From: Mixta sp. Marseille-Q2659
Lineage (GTDB): Bacteria > Pseudomonadota > Gammaproteobacteria > Enterobacterales > Enterobacteriaceae
NCBI RefSeq assembly: GCF_940807255.1
Contig: NZ_CALNWY010000007.1
Location: 1-64,000 of the forward strand
Reading direction: 5' to 3'
DNA: 64,000 nt
Of the stretch, positions 29,021 to 37,855 are shown piece after piece (within the stretch, counting starts at the first letter, position 1; each line of letters opens with the position of its first letter). Position numbers and translations under genes: made by a program. The notes under the pieces were generated by a model that saw nothing but the letters and a program-made list of their open reading frames with translations, searched no databases and was not told where the DNA came from.

Positions 29021-30066
29021 AGCCGTATTTCCGTAAAGCCGGAAACCCGGCTTCACACACACACGTACTCCCGGCTCTCCGTAGAGCCGCATTCCCGGTC
29101 GTTCTGCTAGCGGCGACCGCGCTCGCGGGCTGCGCGACCACCAATCCGCCGCCGGAGATTTCCTACGACAATGCGGCTCCGGCGGTGCAGACCGTCGATC
29201 CACCCGCGCCGGTCACCGTGGTCGAGCTGCCCCGGCCGCTGCCGCTGCCTGGCCAATTGCAGCGTGTGGAGGAGACGCGGCGTGCCCCGGAGCCTTCTAA
29301 TCCGACCGCTCGCGTCAACCAGGCAAACGAGGCGGCACGAGTCCAGCCGGTGCGCGACGGCTTCATTAACTCGATGCAGGTCTACCCGTGGACTCAAGGG
29401 GCGCTTTATCAAGTCTATACCGCCGTCGGGCAGATCACCGACATCGCGCTCCAACCCGGGGAGCAGCTTGTCGGCGCAGGCCCGGTGGCCGCCGGCGACA
29501 CAGTGCGCTGGATCATCGGCGACACCGAGAGCGGATCGGGGGCAACGCGCCAGATCCACATCCTAGTAAAGCCCACCCGCGCCGACCTGATGACAAACCT
29601 CGTCATCAACACCAACATGCGCACCTATCACATGGAGCTGCGCTCGACAGAGCGCACCTATATGGCGTCGGTCTCATGGCAGTATCCGCAAGACCAGCTC
29701 ATTGCGCTGCGCCGTCAGAACGCCGAGGCGCAGGCGGCCCAGCCGGTGGCGAGCGGCGTCGATCTCGCGAACGTCAACTTCCGCTATGCGATCGAGGGCG
29801 ACCGTGCGCCGTGGCGGCCGCTGCGCGCCTTCGACGACGGACGCCAGGTCTTTATCGAGTTTCCGCGCGGCATCGGTCAGGGCGAGATGCCGCCACTCTT
29901 CGTCGTCGGCCCCGAGGGCAACACCTCTGAGCTCGTGAACTATCGCGTTCGCGGCCACCACATGATCGTTGATCGTCTGTTCGCGGCTGCCGAACTTCGC
30001 TTCGGCTCCGGCCGCGAGCAGAAGCGCGTCAGGATCGTCCGCACAGACGGGAGGCCGACCTCGTGA
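29017..30066 (+). CDS. trbG: Conjugal transfer protein TrbG (VirB9-like)
   Basis: A 349-residue VirB9/CagX-family lipoprotein of a mating-pair apparatus. The signal ends in a lipobox (ALAGC, Cys at about 39). The VirB9 core shows WTQGALYQVYTAVGQITDIA and LQPGEQLVGAGPVAAGDTVR, then the C-terminal GRVEFP-type strand region. It would form the outer-membrane core complex with TrbI. Since most of the trb set is absent here, transfer is not expected from this copy. It overlaps trbI by 4 bases. Confidence 0.9.
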   Translation: MKPYFRKAGNPASHTHVLPALRRAAFPVVLLAATALAGCATTNPPPEISYDNAAPAVQTVDPPAPVTVVELPRPLPLPGQLQRVEETRRAPEPSNPTARVNQANEAARVQPVRDGFINSMQVYPWTQGALYQVYTAVGQITDIALQPGEQLVGAGPVAAGDTVRWIIGDTESGSGATRQIHILVKPTRADLMTNLVINTNMRTYHMELRSTERTYMASVSWQYPQDQLIALRRQNAEAQAAQPVASGVDLANVNFRYAIEGDRAPWRPLRAFDDGRQVFIEFPRGIGQGEMPPLFVVGPEGNTSELVNYRVRGHHMIVDRLFAAAELRFGSGREQKRVRIVRTDGRPTS

Positions 30067-31286
30067 GCGAGAACCCGCCCCGGATTGAGGAAGTGCCGGA
30101 CGACGATGCGCAGCCCCTGACCGGCGAGCCGGTCGGGCCTGCGCCGATGCGGCTGCGGGCCGAACCGCCCCGCGTCACCCGGTTGTCGCGGAAGGTTCTC
30201 GCCGGCCTCGGTCTTGTCGCCAGCGTCGGGCTCGGAGGTGCGCTGATCTACGCGCTTCAGACCCGCGACGCCGGTCGGCCGAACGACGAACTCTATTCGA
30301 CCGAGAACCGCTCGACCGCTGACGGACTGGCCGGCCTGCCGCGAGATTACAGTGGCGTGCCACAGCTCGGTCCCCCTCTTCCCGGTGACCTCGGCCGGCC
30401 GATCCTTAGTACCCAGGATCGCGGACAGCCGGTGCCCACACCCGGGACGGCCACGCCCAATCCCGGCATCAGCCCGGAAGAGCAGCGCCGCCTTCAGGAA
30501 ATCGAGACCGCGCGCACCAGCCGTCTCTTCTCCGGATCGGAAAGCCGGGGCACACCCGCTGCTGCGGGAGCTGCCCCAGCGCTCGCGCCGGTGCCGGATT
30601 TGGCGAGCATTGGCCTCGCTCCGCCGCCCGCCACGCCCTCGGCGCAGGACCGGCAGAACGCGTTTCTGAACGCCGCGGCCGATCGCAGGACGGTTGCGCC
30701 CGATCGCGTCGCTGCGCCAGTATCGCCGAACGTCCTTCAGGCGGGAGCAGTGATATCCGCGGCGCTGATCACCGGCATCCGATCCGATCTACCCGGCCAG
30801 ATCACCGCGCAGGTCACCGAAAACATCTACGACAGCCCAACCGGCCGTATCTTGCTTGTGCCGCAAGGCACTCGTGTGGTCGGGCAGTACGACAACAACG
30901 TGCAGTTCGGGAAGACGAGCCGAGTCCTGCTCGTCTGGACTCGGCTCGTCTTCCCGAACGGGCGCTCGATCGTTCTCGAGCGCCAGCCTGGTGCTGACGC
31001 TGAAGGGTTCGCCGGGCTGCAGGATGGCGTCGATTACCATTGGTGGGATCTGGCCAAGGCTGCGGGATTGTCGACACTGCTGAGCGTCGGCGCCGAACTC
31101 GCGGTCGACAACGACGATCAGCTCGTTCAGGCGATCCGGAACGGTGGGCAGGACACCATCAACGACGCAGGGCAGCAGATTGTGAGGCGTCAGCTCAACG
31201 TCGCGCCCACGATCACTATTCGGCCCGGATTTCCCGTGCGCGTTCTCGTGACGCGAGACTTGGTACTGGAGCCATATGGAGGGTGA
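30063..31286 (+). CDS. trbI: Conjugal transfer protein TrbI (VirB10-like)
   Basis: A 407-residue VirB10-family protein: cytoplasmic N-terminus, one transmembrane helix (about 45-65, LAGLGLVASVGLGGALIYAL), a long proline-rich periplasmic linker, then the VirB10 barrel domain (AGAVISAALITGIRSDLPGQ, ILLVPQGTRVVGQYDNNVQ, FPVRVLVTRDLVLEPY). It spans both membranes. GTG start overlaps trbG. Confidence 0.9.
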   Translation: MSENPPRIEEVPDDDAQPLTGEPVGPAPMRLRAEPPRVTRLSRKVLAGLGLVASVGLGGALIYALQTRDAGRPNDELYSTENRSTADGLAGLPRDYSGVPQLGPPLPGDLGRPILSTQDRGQPVPTPGTATPNPGISPEEQRRLQEIETARTSRLFSGSESRGTPAAAGAAPALAPVPDLASIGLAPPPATPSAQDRQNAFLNAAADRRTVAPDRVAAPVSPNVLQAGAVISAALITGIRSDLPGQITAQVTENIYDSPTGRILLVPQGTRVVGQYDNNVQFGKTSRVLLVWTRLVFPNGRSIVLERQPGADAEGFAGLQDGVDYHWWDLAKAAGLSTLLSVGAELAVDNDDQLVQAIRNGGQDTINDAGQQIVRRQLNVAPTITIRPGFPVRVLVTRDLVLEPYGG

Positions 31287-31525
31287 TGATGTCGAAGCTT
31301 AAGCTAGGCCCCATCGCGGACGACAAGCCGCTTAAGGTACAGGTCGAGCTACCTGCAGCTCTCCACCAGGACCTTGTTGACTACGCCCACCTATTGGGCC
31401 GAGAGCAAGGTCAGTCCGCTGTTGACCCAGCTCGGTTAATCGTCCCGATGTTACAACGGTTCATCGCGACAGACCGTGGCTTCGCCAAAGCCAGGCGAAC
31501 GTTGACGCCGGGGAGCGCCGATTAA
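31286..31525 (+). CDS. DUF2274 protein of alphaproteobacterial trb clusters
   Basis: A 79-residue protein (KLKLGPIADDKPLKVQVELP, then an HDLVDYAHLLG-like helix) matching the small DUF2274 proteins that end trbB-I operons in alphaproteobacterial conjugative elements. Function unknown; the helical layout allows a DNA-binding role. Its start overlaps the trbI stop and its stop overlaps the end of the convergent lysR. Confidence 0.75.
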   Translation: MMSKLKLGPIADDKPLKVQVELPAALHQDLVDYAHLLGREQGQSAVDPARLIVPMLQRFIATDRGFAKARRTLTPGSAD

Positions 31526-32418
31526 TCCGTGGTCCCCGCTCTAGAGGGGGTGTCGAAACACTTCAGCAGCAGCGGCAGAGTCGGGTTGTCGTTGTCACTG
31601 GAAGAAATTATAGCGGCCGTCGGCGCCCGCGCCGATGGGAGCGGGATCAACGCGATATCCGGCCGGTAGATCACGCTGGTGATGGTCAAGCCGAAGCCCT
31701 GTTCGACCATCGTCAGCAGGGTTTCTCGGCTGACTTGTTGGATCGAGAGTTGAACCGCTCCGTCTCCGGCGCCCACCATGCGCCGGAGTATGCCAGCGAG
31801 CTCACGCCCAGCGCCATCCGAGCGAACGAGGAAGACTTCGTCACAAACGTCCTCCCACGACAGCTGTGGCCGTGCTGCCAACTCGTGAAGCGGGGACAAT
31901 GCCACGAACAGATCTGGTTCGCAGAGACGTCGAACTTGGAACTGAGGGCTCTTGCTCGCACTCAGGCTGATTGCTGCGTCCAGTAATCCGCGCTTCACCC
32001 CCAAAGTGTTTTCTTCTGAAGTGCCTTCCTCAAGCTTTACCTCGATCGTCGGATGTCTATTTCTGAATGCCGAGAGAATGTTGATGATCGGGCACGCCGG
32101 GAACGCTTCAAGCATTCCAAACCTCACGAGCCCGGTCTTGAGTTTCCGCGCGGAGCGGATCTCCGTTGCGGCGTTACGAAGGTAGCGCGCTCCCACCACC
32201 GCTTGTTGAAGGAAGCGCTCACCTTCTGGAGTCAGCCCTGCCCCCGCTCGCGTACGCTTGAAGAGAGAAAAGCCAAGTTGGCGCTCAAACAGCTGCACAC
32301 GTCGGCTGACGGTGGATTGCGATATCGATAGGCGCTCCGCCGCTCGGCGGAAGCTGCCGGCCTCGGCGACCTGAACGGCGTACTTCAGGTATCGGAGATC
32401 AAGAGTCAGGTCGGGCAT
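31522..32418 (-). CDS. LysR-family regulator beside the trb cluster
   Basis: A 298-residue LysR protein with helix-turn-helix GSFRRAAERLSISQSTVSRR (about 22-41). The effector domain ends in VIYRPDIALIPLPSARAP. Such a LysR gene commonly follows DUF2274 in alphaproteobacterial trb regions, so it belongs to the transfer element rather than to the stress cluster. Targets unknown. Confidence 0.85.
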   Translation of the reverse strand: MPDLTLDLRYLKYAVQVAEAGSFRRAAERLSISQSTVSRRVQLFERQLGFSLFKRTRAGAGLTPEGERFLQQAVVGARYLRNAATEIRSARKLKTGLVRFGMLEAFPACPIINILSAFRNRHPTIEVKLEEGTSEENTLGVKRGLLDAAISLSASKSPQFQVRRLCEPDLFVALSPLHELAARPQLSWEDVCDEVFLVRSDGAGRELAGILRRMVGAGDGAVQLSIQQVSRETLLTMVEQGFGLTITSVIYRPDIALIPLPSARAPTAAIISSSDNDNPTLPLLLKCFDTPSRAGTTD

Positions 32419-32647
32419 GAGACCCGTCCGATCATACCGGCGGTCTCATCGGCGAACCGCCTGCGCCCGGTGAGCGGCACCCATGCACGTCCACTTTCAT
32501 CGAGCCCACCCCCGCTAGCGCCTGGGGAACGAGCACGTCCGTTGATCTCAGATGTGGAATCCGAGCTGAGCCCCTCAATGAGCATGACCATGTCCGAATC
32601 TGTCATAGATGCATGCGGCGGTCATACATTTTCACACGCTTGAAGTC

Positions 32648-32662
32648 TATGCGCGAAGCATA
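32648..32662. promoter_or_regulatory. Palindromic operator S1 (TATGC-N5-GCATA)
   Basis: TATGCGCGAAGCATA has perfect 5-bp half-sites and ends 12 bp before the marR-1 start, so a protein bound here would block that gene. It shares half-sites and spacing with the sites at 34798, 39782 and 39824. Confidence 0.7.
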
Positions 32663-32674
32663 TATTCTTGCGGT

Positions 32675-33208
32675 ATGGAGCCTGAGGTCGCCAAGTACCA
32701 TTTAGGTGCACTCGCGTTGGCCGTTGCAGACAGCATCGCCAGTGTCTCGGCCTCGTTTTCACCAAGCGGCCCGGGGACCGCCGTGATGGTGTTACTCAGC
32801 ATGGAGCCCGGACTGCCGATCAGCGTTTTGGCTACCTCGATCGGGCTTTCTCATGCCGGGACGGTGCGATTGATCGATAGGCTCGAGCGCGAACAGTTGG
32901 TGGAACGACGAAGACAAATCACCGACAGGCGGGCGCGCTTCATTCACCTCACCAATTCGGGGAAGAAGATAACGGACGCCTTGCTCAAGGCACGGGAGCA
33001 GGTGATCTCCGAATGTATTTCGCCCCTGTCGCCCAATGACCTCGACATTCTAGGCATGCTGTCGGAGCGGCTCCTTGTGGCAAACGGCTTCGACAAAGAT
33101 GGCTCGGTCAGCCTTTGCCATCTGTGCGGCTACAGCAGGATCGCGCCTTCCCGTGGTAAAGCTAAGCCGGGGCGCTCGCCACGCTGGAACGTCGCATCAG
33201 AAGGCTGA
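32675..33208 (+). CDS. MarR-family regulator 1 with a Cys-x-x-Cys tail
   Basis: From the ATG at 32675 (MEPEVAKYHLG) the 177-residue protein is a winged-helix MarR regulator: ISVLATSIGLSHAGTVRLID is the recognition region and VERRRQITDRRARFIHLT the wing. Near the C-terminus is SLCHLCGYSRI, matching the CRLCCYEGC tail of MarR 2 but without its later cysteines. An earlier in-frame start would span the operator, so I chose 32675. It is followed after 26 bp by yeeE. Cysteines suggest a redox, electrophile or metal signal. Confidence 0.8.
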   Translation: MEPEVAKYHLGALALAVADSIASVSASFSPSGPGTAVMVLLSMEPGLPISVLATSIGLSHAGTVRLIDRLEREQLVERRRQITDRRARFIHLTNSGKKITDALLKAREQVISECISPLSPNDLDILGMLSERLLVANGFDKDGSVSLCHLCGYSRIAPSRGKAKPGRSPRWNVASEG

Positions 33209-33234
33209 CGATATGATCAGGCAGGCTTGAAATA

Positions 33235-34194
33235 ATGGGATCGTTTGCGCTCGAACTTCTTCTATGCGTACTTGCCTTCGGGTTCGGATATGCGGCGAAC
33301 CAAGGCGGAACCTGTTTAGTGGTGGCCGCTCATGAGTTACACAGAAGACAGCCGCCGAAAATGTTCGTCGGATTTCTCGCAGCGTCGGCAGCGGCAGGCC
33401 TGGTTGCGGTCCCGATAGTCTGGACGGGAACACTGGGCGCAACACTCGCACCCTCGACCAGCATCAATTTCCTCCTGCTCATCGGCGCCATCGCCTTCGG
33501 CCTCGGCGCACTCATTAATGACACATGCCTGCTCGGATCGCTGGCGCGGCTTGGGGATGGGGAGATGCGACTTCTAGCTCTACCCTTGGGATTAACGATT
33601 GGTATCTTGGCTGCCGACCATGGCAGGTTCGGCTACGATTCAACATGGCCAAGCTTAATCTCCAAACCGAGCGCAACAGGCCTCGTTACTCTCCTAGCCT
33701 TCCTAGTTGTGCTCGTGCTGGCACTCGTTTTCGTTTCCACGAAGAGCGTTCTGCGAACAAAGCCGGGTTGGTCGTTCGGCGCTTCGATGATTGGACTCGG
33801 TATCACTGGCGGACTTCTATATGCACTCTCGCCGGCCTGGACCTTCGCAGACGTGATTCAACGCGCCCTTCCTCTCAGAATGTCCCCGGCCGGCGAGGTC
33901 GCGCTCACTGCGGTGATCTCTTCGATCGCAGGCGCCCTAACCGCCTCCTTTCGCCAAGGCAATCTGCGTCTCCAACTGCCGACAGCCAATGGCATTCTGC
34001 GATCTGTCGTCGGCGGCACATTGATGGGTATCGGCATCGCGCTCATACCCGGCGGGAATGATGGGTTGATCCTCGCAGCGGTTCCGACTCTTTCACCTGG
34101 TGGGATAGTCGCCTACCTTCTGATGACGACGACAATCGTCTTCGGATTTGCAGCGCGTGGTAAGTTATTCCGGCGCTGCCTTTCACGGCCATGA
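33235..34194 (+). CDS. YeeE/YedE-family membrane protein (sulfur-compound transport type)
   Basis: A 319-residue protein with about nine hydrophobic segments. The two inverted halves each begin with the family signature: FGYAANQGGTCLVVAAHEL and ALINDTCLLGSLARLGDGEM. The cysteines in these loops are those proposed to pass thiosulfate or similar sulfur through YeeE. It lies 26 bp after marR-1 and is probably co-transcribed. In this setting it could supply reduced sulfur or export an oxidised species; substrate is not deducible. Confidence 0.8.
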   Translation: MGSFALELLLCVLAFGFGYAANQGGTCLVVAAHELHRRQPPKMFVGFLAASAAAGLVAVPIVWTGTLGATLAPSTSINFLLLIGAIAFGLGALINDTCLLGSLARLGDGEMRLLALPLGLTIGILAADHGRFGYDSTWPSLISKPSATGLVTLLAFLVVLVLALVFVSTKSVLRTKPGWSFGASMIGLGITGGLLYALSPAWTFADVIQRALPLRMSPAGEVALTAVISSIAGALTASFRQGNLRLQLPTANGILRSVVGGTLMGIGIALIPGGNDGLILAAVPTLSPGGIVAYLLMTTTIVFGFAARGKLFRRCLSRP

Positions 34195-34232
34195 TAAGGG
34201 CAACAGAGGACTTGCCCTCCTGACATGAGCAT

Positions 34233-34643
34233 TTATCCCGACCGGGAATATCGGCTGACTAGCTCGTATGCCTTTGCAGGCCCTTGGACCATGATGACCA
34301 CTTCAAAGGCCGCCGGCCCCAGAATCCTGTAGGTTGCATGGTAGGTGTCGTCTCCGCAGGCATAGACGCCACTCGCTTCCAACCCGGTATCCGTCCGCGA
34401 GAAACTCAAGCTGAGGAACTGCGTCCCGATATGAGGTCCGTCTGCGAACTCGACGACAACACTGTCCTCGCTCAAGCGATAGCGATACTGCCGGCACGCG
34501 GAGAATACTCTGCCATCTGCCAGTGAGAGAATGCCGCTCTCTCGATAAGCGAGCGCGCCTTCGCCGATCGCTGCTACGATTTCGGTGGGCATGGTTATCT
34601 CGTCCAGGGCCGCGTCCATCCGTACAGGCTGGACGTTTGCCAA
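34233..34643 (-). CDS. DUF6314-like protein, C-terminal part
   Basis: A 136-residue protein. YRESGILSLADGRVFSACRQ, then YGDDTYHATYRI-like and GPAKAYELVSRYSR near the end, resemble the C-terminal two thirds of DUF6314 beta-barrel proteins. The N-terminal segment that should begin with an LRG.W.L.R motif is missing; a matching segment occurs at 35392 on the other strand beyond the RclC-like gene. It may be a rearranged gene. Function unknown. Confidence 0.5.
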   Translation of the reverse strand: MANVQPVRMDAALDEITMPTEIVAAIGEGALAYRESGILSLADGRVFSACRQYRYRLSEDSVVVEFADGPHIGTQFLSLSFSRTDTGLEASGVYACGDDTYHATYRILGPAAFEVVIMVQGPAKAYELVSRYSRSG

Positions 34644-34797
34644 CGGGCTATAGGCCCACCCGGAGCGCCAGCCCCATCAAGTCAAAATCCCGCAAAGGTC
34701 GCGCGTTTGCTGGGTAAAGGCATCGCCGATGAGGATGGCTTCGTGAGGCAGCGAAGCGCGAGCCAGCCGCTCGACATATCTCGCTTATTAGTATATG

Positions 34798-34818
34798 GTA
34801 TATGCGTCGCGCATATAC
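34798..34818. promoter_or_regulatory. Palindromic operator S2, perfect 9-3-9 palindrome
   Basis: GTATATGCG-TCG-CGCATATAC is a perfect 21-bp palindrome containing TATGC-N5-GCATA, the best member of the set. It lies 71 bp before the RclC-like gene in an otherwise non-coding AT-rich stretch, so it most likely controls that gene. Confidence 0.78.
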
Positions 34819-34889
34819 TGCAACGCCTGCCCGAAGCACGTAGACGACGTTCGTGACGTTCCCACGGGACCACTGTTGAGGAATTTTAG

Positions 34890-35378
34890 ATGAGCATTTT
34901 CGACCGTTATGAATTTCTTGTCCCCGAGCACGGTCGGAGGGATCTTGGCCTGCTTAGATGGGCTCTCGTGATCGTATTTCTGTGGTTCGGCGCGATGAAG
35001 TTCACAGCGTACGAGGCCTATGGTATCGCCCCGTTTATCGAACACAGCCCGATCATGAATTGGCTCGGCATGTTCGGGACGCAGGGGCAAAGCTATTTCA
35101 TCGGCGTTATCGAGTTATCGACCGGTCTCGTTCTGATCCTTGGTGCATTTCGTCCACTCTTCTCTGCGCTAGGCGCACTAATGTCAGCAGCGACCTATCT
35201 GATCACGCTGACCTTTTTCATCACCACTCCAGGTGTCGCGGAGCAGACTGCCGGCGGCTTTCCTGCGATTTCGGCTGCACCAGGGCAGTTTCTACTGAAG
35301 GACGCAGTTCTGCTAGCGGCGTCCCTCGTGCTGCTGCGTGCTTCGGTCCGCCACAGAGGGGCGCTTGTGCTCTCGTGA
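34890..35378 (+). CDS. RclC-like DUF417 inner-membrane protein
   Basis: A 162-residue four-helix membrane protein. LLRWALVIVFLWFGAMKFTA followed by YEAYGIAPFIEHSPIMNW, then LTFFITTPG and GGFPAISAAPGQFLLKDAVL, align by eye with E. coli RclC (YkgB): IRLSIAIVFMWIGLLKFVPYEA, SPLMS, LSFLITTP, LVLKD. RclC is part of the E. coli response that protects against hypochlorous acid; its molecular role is unclear. The strong palindrome S2 lies upstream. It stands alone as a transcription unit between unrelated small frames. Confidence 0.85.
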   Translation: MSIFDRYEFLVPEHGRRDLGLLRWALVIVFLWFGAMKFTAYEAYGIAPFIEHSPIMNWLGMFGTQGQSYFIGVIELSTGLVLILGAFRPLFSALGALMSAATYLITLTFFITTPGVAEQTAGGFPAISAAPGQFLLKDAVLLAASLVLLRASVRHRGALVLS

Positions 35379-35391
35379 CTGTGGTCCTCTC

Positions 35392-35619
35392 GTGACGGCG
35401 GGCGTGCAAATCCTGCAGAACCTCCGCGGGGCATGGATGCTCCGTCGCGATATCGAGCCCGGAGGCGCTCAGCTGCATGGCGACGCGGTCTTCGCCCGTT
35501 TCGCCGCAATCCCCGACGTCGTGGAGCACGGACTGTTCCTCAATGGGATTGATACAATCGTGATCGCGCGCGGTGACACGATGGAAGTGCGACGCCGGGG
35601 GCAAGCTAGGTCTCGCTGA
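35392..35619 (+). pseudogene. Possible DUF6314 N-terminal fragment
   Basis: From a GTG 13 bp after the RclC-like stop, the frame contains LQNLRGAWMLRRDIEPGGAQ LHGDAVFARF, the expected opening of a DUF6314 protein, and then loses similarity. The rest of the family domain is found at 34233 on the opposite strand. The two may be halves of one gene separated by an inversion around the RclC-like gene. The following 240 bp (35620-35862) show nothing recognisable. Confidence 0.35.
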
Positions 35620-35862
35620 TCTGCACCTGCGCGGCCTGGATGACAGCGCTGACGCGGAGTGATTCTCGGGCGCGACCTACGGCGATTCCGAGCGAAAAGG
35701 CTTGCCCTATAGCCGCCAGGTATCAACGGTTCCGCGGCCTTAACGAGCCGGACCCGTTTTTTTCGGCGCGCTCGATCAGTCGAAATCCTCCGAAACCCTT
35801 CTAAAACAGGACATTTTCCACAAGCCGCGCGGAGGAAGAGGACCACGGTATGGCTTGCTGTC

Positions 35863-35880
35863 TATGCTCCGCGCACATAT
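35863..35880. promoter_or_regulatory. Palindromic operator S3 (imperfect)
   Basis: TATGCTCCGCGCACATAT keeps the left TATGC half-site and a right GCACATA in place of GCATA. It ends 10 bp before the marR-2 start, the same geometry as S1 before marR-1, which supports autoregulation by a MarR protein. Confidence 0.5.
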
Positions 35881-35890
35881 AGATGTGGCA

Positions 35891-36430
35891 ATGGATGGAC
35901 CTCGAGATCGAAACATTTTCGGGGCGTTCGCACTCATGATCAGCGACGACATCGTTCGCGCTAGTTCATCGCGGGCGCCGGAAGCTGGACCCGCCGCCTC
36001 AGCGCTGGCGTTGCTCGCGCACAAGCCCGGGCTCTCGATCCGTATGCTTGCGATCGGGGTGGGCCTTTCACATGCTGGAACTGTTCGCCTGGTGGATAGA
36101 TTGGTAAGCGAGGGATTGATCGAGCGTAGGGAGCATTCGACAGACGGGCGCGCGCGATCCCTCTATCTTACTCCAACTGGCAAGGTCGCGAGCGACGAGG
36201 TCCTGGCCTCGCGCGATCAAGTGATTGCCGAAGGGCTATCGATCCTTAATCCAGACGAACTGAAAACCTTATCGGACATCGCTGAACGCGTTCTCCGAAA
36301 TCGCTTGGAAAACCTCGAGCAGTCATACCGCATCTGCCGCTTGTGCTGCTACGAGGGCTGCACGAACTGCCCCGTCGATGCCGAATTGCATGAGCGAGGT
36401 GTGGACCGCGAGAAGAACGACGACGCGTAG
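35891..36430 (+). CDS. MarR-family regulator 2 with a cysteine-rich tail
   Basis: The 179-residue winged-helix regulator is a paralogue of MarR 1: IRMLAIGVGLSHAGTVRLVD against ISVLATSIGLSHAGTVRLID, and EGLIERREHSTDGRARSLYL as wing. The tail YRICRLCCYEGCTNCPVDAE holds five cysteines, suggesting a metal-binding or thiol-switch sensor. I chose the ATG at 35891 because it follows the operator. Start alternatives upstream would include the palindrome. Confidence 0.83.
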   Translation: MDGPRDRNIFGAFALMISDDIVRASSSRAPEAGPAASALALLAHKPGLSIRMLAIGVGLSHAGTVRLVDRLVSEGLIERREHSTDGRARSLYLTPTGKVASDEVLASRDQVIAEGLSILNPDELKTLSDIAERVLRNRLENLEQSYRICRLCCYEGCTNCPVDAELHERGVDREKNDDA

Positions 36431-36826
36431 GAGACTCGCAATTGCGGCAGCTCAACGCTGCTCAGATGGCGGGGCTTCATAATGTCAGCGAGCCTACCAT
36501 CAGCCGCATTCTTTTGGCTACGCGTCAAGCCGGCCGATCGGGCATGGCGGTCTCATTCTAATATGTCGGTGATCGCCCCACTTTTAGCCGCTCAATTGAT
36601 CGGAACGCGGTTTCGGAAGCGGCCGTTCAAACCACTCGCTGCATTCCCATTTCTCTATGTCCGATAGGTAGTTTCGGGGAAAAGCAGTCGGGAACAGGTT
36701 TCGGGAACGCATGCTCCGGCAGGAGCGCAGCGCGCGTCCCAAACGCGTTTTCCCGGTAGAGCTTCCCAATCGGCAAAGTGCGGGCCACCTCAGACTGCGA
36801 ACGCGAAAAACCGCCTGGCTGGTCAC
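36431..36826. other. Inter-operon region with a short helix-turn-helix remnant
   Basis: Just after marR-2 a short plus-strand frame reads LRQLNAAQMAGLHNVSEPTI then SRILLATRQAG, a helix-turn-helix-like segment such as those in transposases or resolvases, without a start or a continuation. The remaining bases to the convergent dehydrogenase gene show no supportable gene. Confidence 0.3.
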
Positions 36827-37855
36827 TCAAGGCAGGGTAACGACGATTTTCGCTGCGGATACACCCGCCTTCAGGGCTTCCAAGGCAGCCTGGAGCATTT
36901 CAAGGCCCTGGCCCACGATCTTCGCCGGAGGGGCGGGGACGAACGTGCGCGCCGCGAGAGCCTGCGGCAGGAATTCGCGGTAGATCATTGGACCAACCTC
37001 GTCATCCTTGAGGCTCGTCCCGGAGATGTGCGTCGCCTCGACTCCAAATGAACGCTCGTCGGGCGGGGCCAGCGTCGCTGCCACCCGGCGCGAGCCCTCG
37101 CATCTCGCAACTACGGCAAAACAGTCTTTCATGTGACCGGTCGCGTGAAGCGTTCCAGCGAGACTGCGCCCGCGCATTGCCTCAATCACGTCTTCCACGA
37201 TGGCTGGACTCGAGTGGTCAAGAACCTCGCTTGCACCCAGCTCCTTCAACAGGCCGACGTTGCGCGCCGAAGCGGTGGCGACGCACCTGTAGCCCGACGC
37301 CACCGCGAGCTGGATGGCGTTGCAGCCAACGCTCGACGATCCACCCCAGACCAGAACGACCTCTGGACGCGCGGTCGGCGAGTGTAACGGTGGCGCGAGA
37401 GCCAACTGTGTCCGTCCGTAGAGCCCGCTTGCGGCGGTGCCAAGGCCAAGCGGGAGGACTGCCGCATCAGCGAAGGCAATGTTGTTGGGGATCGGCGCCG
37501 CCATGTGGTCCAGCACGATCGTGTGGTGCTGGAACGCACCCTGCGCAGGTTGATTTACGGTTGTCCCGACCGCCTGTCCGATGACTCGATCGCCGACCTT
37601 GAACCGCTCGACCGCGCCACCGACCGCCGCGACCTCACCGGAGACGTCGCTGCCGAGAATCGCGGGATAGTCGAGCCATGGCAAAAGCGCGACGTCCTGC
37701 AGAATCCAGTCGAGTGGGTTGATCGCGATGGCCGCGTTGCGGATCAATATCTCGTTCGCCGCCAGATGCGGCAGAGCGGTGACACCGATCCTCAGTGGCT
37801 GCCCCGGCGCTTTCTGCCAGGCGGCCTGATTAGTCACGGTTTCGGTCATCATCAA
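36827..37855 (-). CDS. Zinc-type (MDR) alcohol dehydrogenase/quinone oxidoreductase-like protein
   Basis: A 342-residue medium-chain dehydrogenase with an N-terminal GroES-like domain ([30 protein letters not shown]) and a Rossmann domain ([20 protein letters not shown]). It lacks the structural zinc cysteines, like the quinone reductase and YogA-type branch, so it is probably NADPH-dependent and acts on enals or quinones. It overlaps msrA-1 by 4 bases and ends the osmC-msrA-adh operon. A paralogue is at the right window edge. Confidence 0.82.
   Translation of the reverse strand: MMMTETVTNQAAWQKAPGQPLRIGVTALPHLAANEILIRNAAIAINPLDWILQDVALLPWLDYPAILGSDVSGEVAAVGGAVERFKVGDRVIGQAVGTTVNQPAQGAFQHHTIVLDHMAAPIPNNIAFADAAVLPLGLGTAASGLYGRTQLALAPPLHSPTARPEVVLVWGGSSSVGCNAIQLAVASGYRCVATASARNVGLLKELGASEVLDHSSPAIVEDVIEAMRGRSLAGTLHATGHMKDCFAVVARCEGSRRVAATLAPPDERSFGVEATHISGTSLKDDEVGPMIYREFLPQALAARTFVPAPPAKIVGQGLEMLQAALEALKAGVSAAKIVVTLP

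Noticed and set aside
28700..31286. Functional conjugation system in the window
   Set aside because: Only trbF', trbG and trbI are present; no relaxase, coupling protein, oriT or remaining mating genes are seen.
33525..34061. 178-residue frame inside yeeE in another phase
   Set aside because: GC-rich shadow of the membrane protein; arginine-rich composition and no start signal.
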